From: an uncultured Desulfotignum sp.
GTDB lineage: Bacteria; Desulfobacterota; Desulfobacteria; Desulfobacterales; Desulfobacteraceae
NCBI GenBank assembly: GCA_937951975.1
Contig: CALGAJ010000229.1
Location: 1 to 15,866 of the forward strand
DNA length: 15,866 nucleotides
Reading direction: 5' to 3'
Shown: piece by piece, positions 14,939 through 15,866 of the stretch
Numbering within the stretch: position 1 is the stretch's first letter
Layout: every line of letters starts with the position of its first letter
The notes under the pieces: generated by a model
What the model saw: the letters and a program-made list of their open reading frames with translations, nothing else
Database searches by the model: none
What the model was told of the DNA's origin: nothing
Made by a program: the position numbers and the translations under genes

Positions 14939-15841
14939 ATGACAAATGACAATGACCCGTTAATCAATGGAAACTCCATGACCCAGAAACCCGGATCCCT
15001 GCAAACCACCATTCATGAAAAATATGACACCCTGACCGCCAAGGGCAAGCGCCTGGCGGATTTTGTTCTCTTAAGCCCGGACAAGGCCGTGTTCATGACC
15101 ACCCGGCAGCTGGCCGCCGCCGTGAACACCAGTGAGGCCACCGTGGTCCGGTTTGTGCGGCAGCTGGGATTTACAAATTACGCCATTTTCATCAATACGC
15201 TGCGGGACCTCATCGACCGGGAGCTGACCCTGGTGGAACGGGGGCGAATGAGCCACCTGGTGGCCGGCAGTGACGATGCGGAACTGGACCGGCTCATCAA
15301 CCAGGATATCAGAAGCATCCGGGCCATGCACAAAAATATCGACCCGGCCGTGGTCAAGGCGGTCCGCAACGCCTTGAAGTCAGCGCCGGCCGTGTATGTC
15401 ATGGGATCCCGGCTGTCCTATTCCTCGGCCCACTACATGGGCTGGACCCTGTCAAAGATCCGGTCCGGCGTCTGTATCCTCAACGGCAGTGACCGCACAT
15501 CCATGGATCAGCTGATTTTCGCGCCCCCAGAATCGGTGGTGGTGGTGATCGCCACCTCCCGGTATCCCAACGAACTGGTCCGGCTGGGCAAAATCCCCCG
15601 GCGCCAGGGGTTGGGCCAGATCCTGATCACGGACAGCGCCTCCTGTCCTCTGGTCCAGTTCAGTGACCATGTTCTGATCACCCCCCAGAAAAGCATCCCG
15701 TTTCTGGGTACCCCGGTGTCCATGATCAGCCTGATCCATTATCTGCTCCACACCCTGGCATCGGACATGGGCGAGTCCCTTAAACAGCACCAGGAAAAAC
15801 TGGACCAGGCCTACCTGGAAAACGACATCTGGTTCAACTGA
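14939..15841 (+). CDS. RpiR-family transcriptional regulator (HTH + SIS)
   Basis: 300 residues from the ATG at 14939; another in-frame ATG at 14978 would give 287. The open frame continues upstream to 14780, but that stretch crosses the operator array and promoter and reads as non-protein-like sequence. The N-terminal HTH covers about 30-100, with TTRQLAAAVNTSEATVVRFV (54-73) typical of RpiR. The SIS domain spans about 148-280: AVYVMGSRLSYSSAHYMGWTL (151-171), VVVVIATSRYPNELV (200-214) and ITDSASCPL (230-238). The usual Ser-Gly-x-Thr phosphosugar loop is replaced by TSRYPNE, so the ligand may not be an ordinary sugar phosphate. It is divergent from the second mttB-like gene, with repeats between them, so control of that gene and the downstream giant gene is likely. 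Whether it activates or represses cannot be told from sequence. Confidence 0.88.
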   Translation: MTNDNDPLINGNSMTQKPGSLQTTIHEKYDTLTAKGKRLADFVLLSPDKAVFMTTRQLAAAVNTSEATVVRFVRQLGFTNYAIFINTLRDLIDRELTLVERGRMSHLVAGSDDAELDRLINQDIRSIRAMHKNIDPAVVKAVRNALKSAPAVYVMGSRLSYSSAHYMGWTLSKIRSGVCILNGSDRTSMDQLIFAPPESVVVVIATSRYPNELVRLGKIPRRQGLGQILITDSASCPLVQFSDHVLITPQKSIPFLGTPVSMISLIHYLLHTLASDMGESLKQHQEKLDQAYLENDIWFN

Positions 15842-15866
15842 ACGCAAAAAGCCCGTATTTCTGAAG

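Overview
The window looks like chromosomal DNA of an anaerobic, complete-oxidising sulfate reducer of the Desulfobacterota, probably Desulfobacteraceae-like. This is an inference from gene content (a MetF fused to a MetV-like Cys-rich domain, two non-pyrrolysine MttB-family methyltransferases, a single-chain biotin carboxylase-carboxyltransferase) and from the moderate, roughly half G+C composition. No RNA gene, CRISPR array, transposase or phage gene was seen.

Layout. (1) Positions 1-4862, minus strand, read right to left: a fused methylenetetrahydrofolate reductase (3363-4862), a biotin-protein ligase without a DNA-binding domain (2561-3322), and a pyruvate-carboxylase-like protein (1-2538) whose C-terminus lies left of the window. 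Gaps are 40 and 22 nt, so this is probably one operon that makes a biotin enzyme together with its ligase. (2) Positions 4863-6056: a divergent control region, then a plus-strand pair of an internally shortened flavodoxin-fold protein and a MarR-family regulator. A palindrome embedded in a good sigma-70-type promoter suggests autoregulation. (3) Positions 6057-8654, plus strand: an AT-rich promoter region with nested palindromes, a possibly structured leader, a class I SAM methyltransferase, an MttB-family corrinoid methyltransferase, and a hairpin terminator. (4) Positions 8628-14742, minus strand: a second MttB-family gene followed by a 1522-residue protein built on the plan of glucosamine-6-phosphate synthase (GlmS) but heavily remodelled. 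(5) Positions 14743-15841: a divergent control region with a 12-bp inverted repeat beside the mttB-like promoter, and an RpiR-family (HTH plus SIS) regulator on the plus strand.

How the parts may work together. MttB-family enzymes move a methyl group from a methylated amine to a corrinoid protein. A corrinoid:THF methyltransferase then makes methyl-THF, and a MetF/MetV enzyme can oxidise this into the methyl branch of the Wood-Ljungdahl pathway. Both ends of that route are in the window; the corrinoid protein and the second methyltransferase are not. The most unusual element is the giant protein. It has an amidotransferase domain with its glutamine-site residues intact but split by about 290 residues of unknown sequence, one SIS pair that keeps the sugar-phosphate loop but appears to have lost the isomerase residues, and a second, more degenerate SIS pair. 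Its linkage to an MttB-family gene and a SIS-domain regulator makes this the best candidate in the window for an undescribed system, possibly one acting on a methylated amino compound. That function is a guess.
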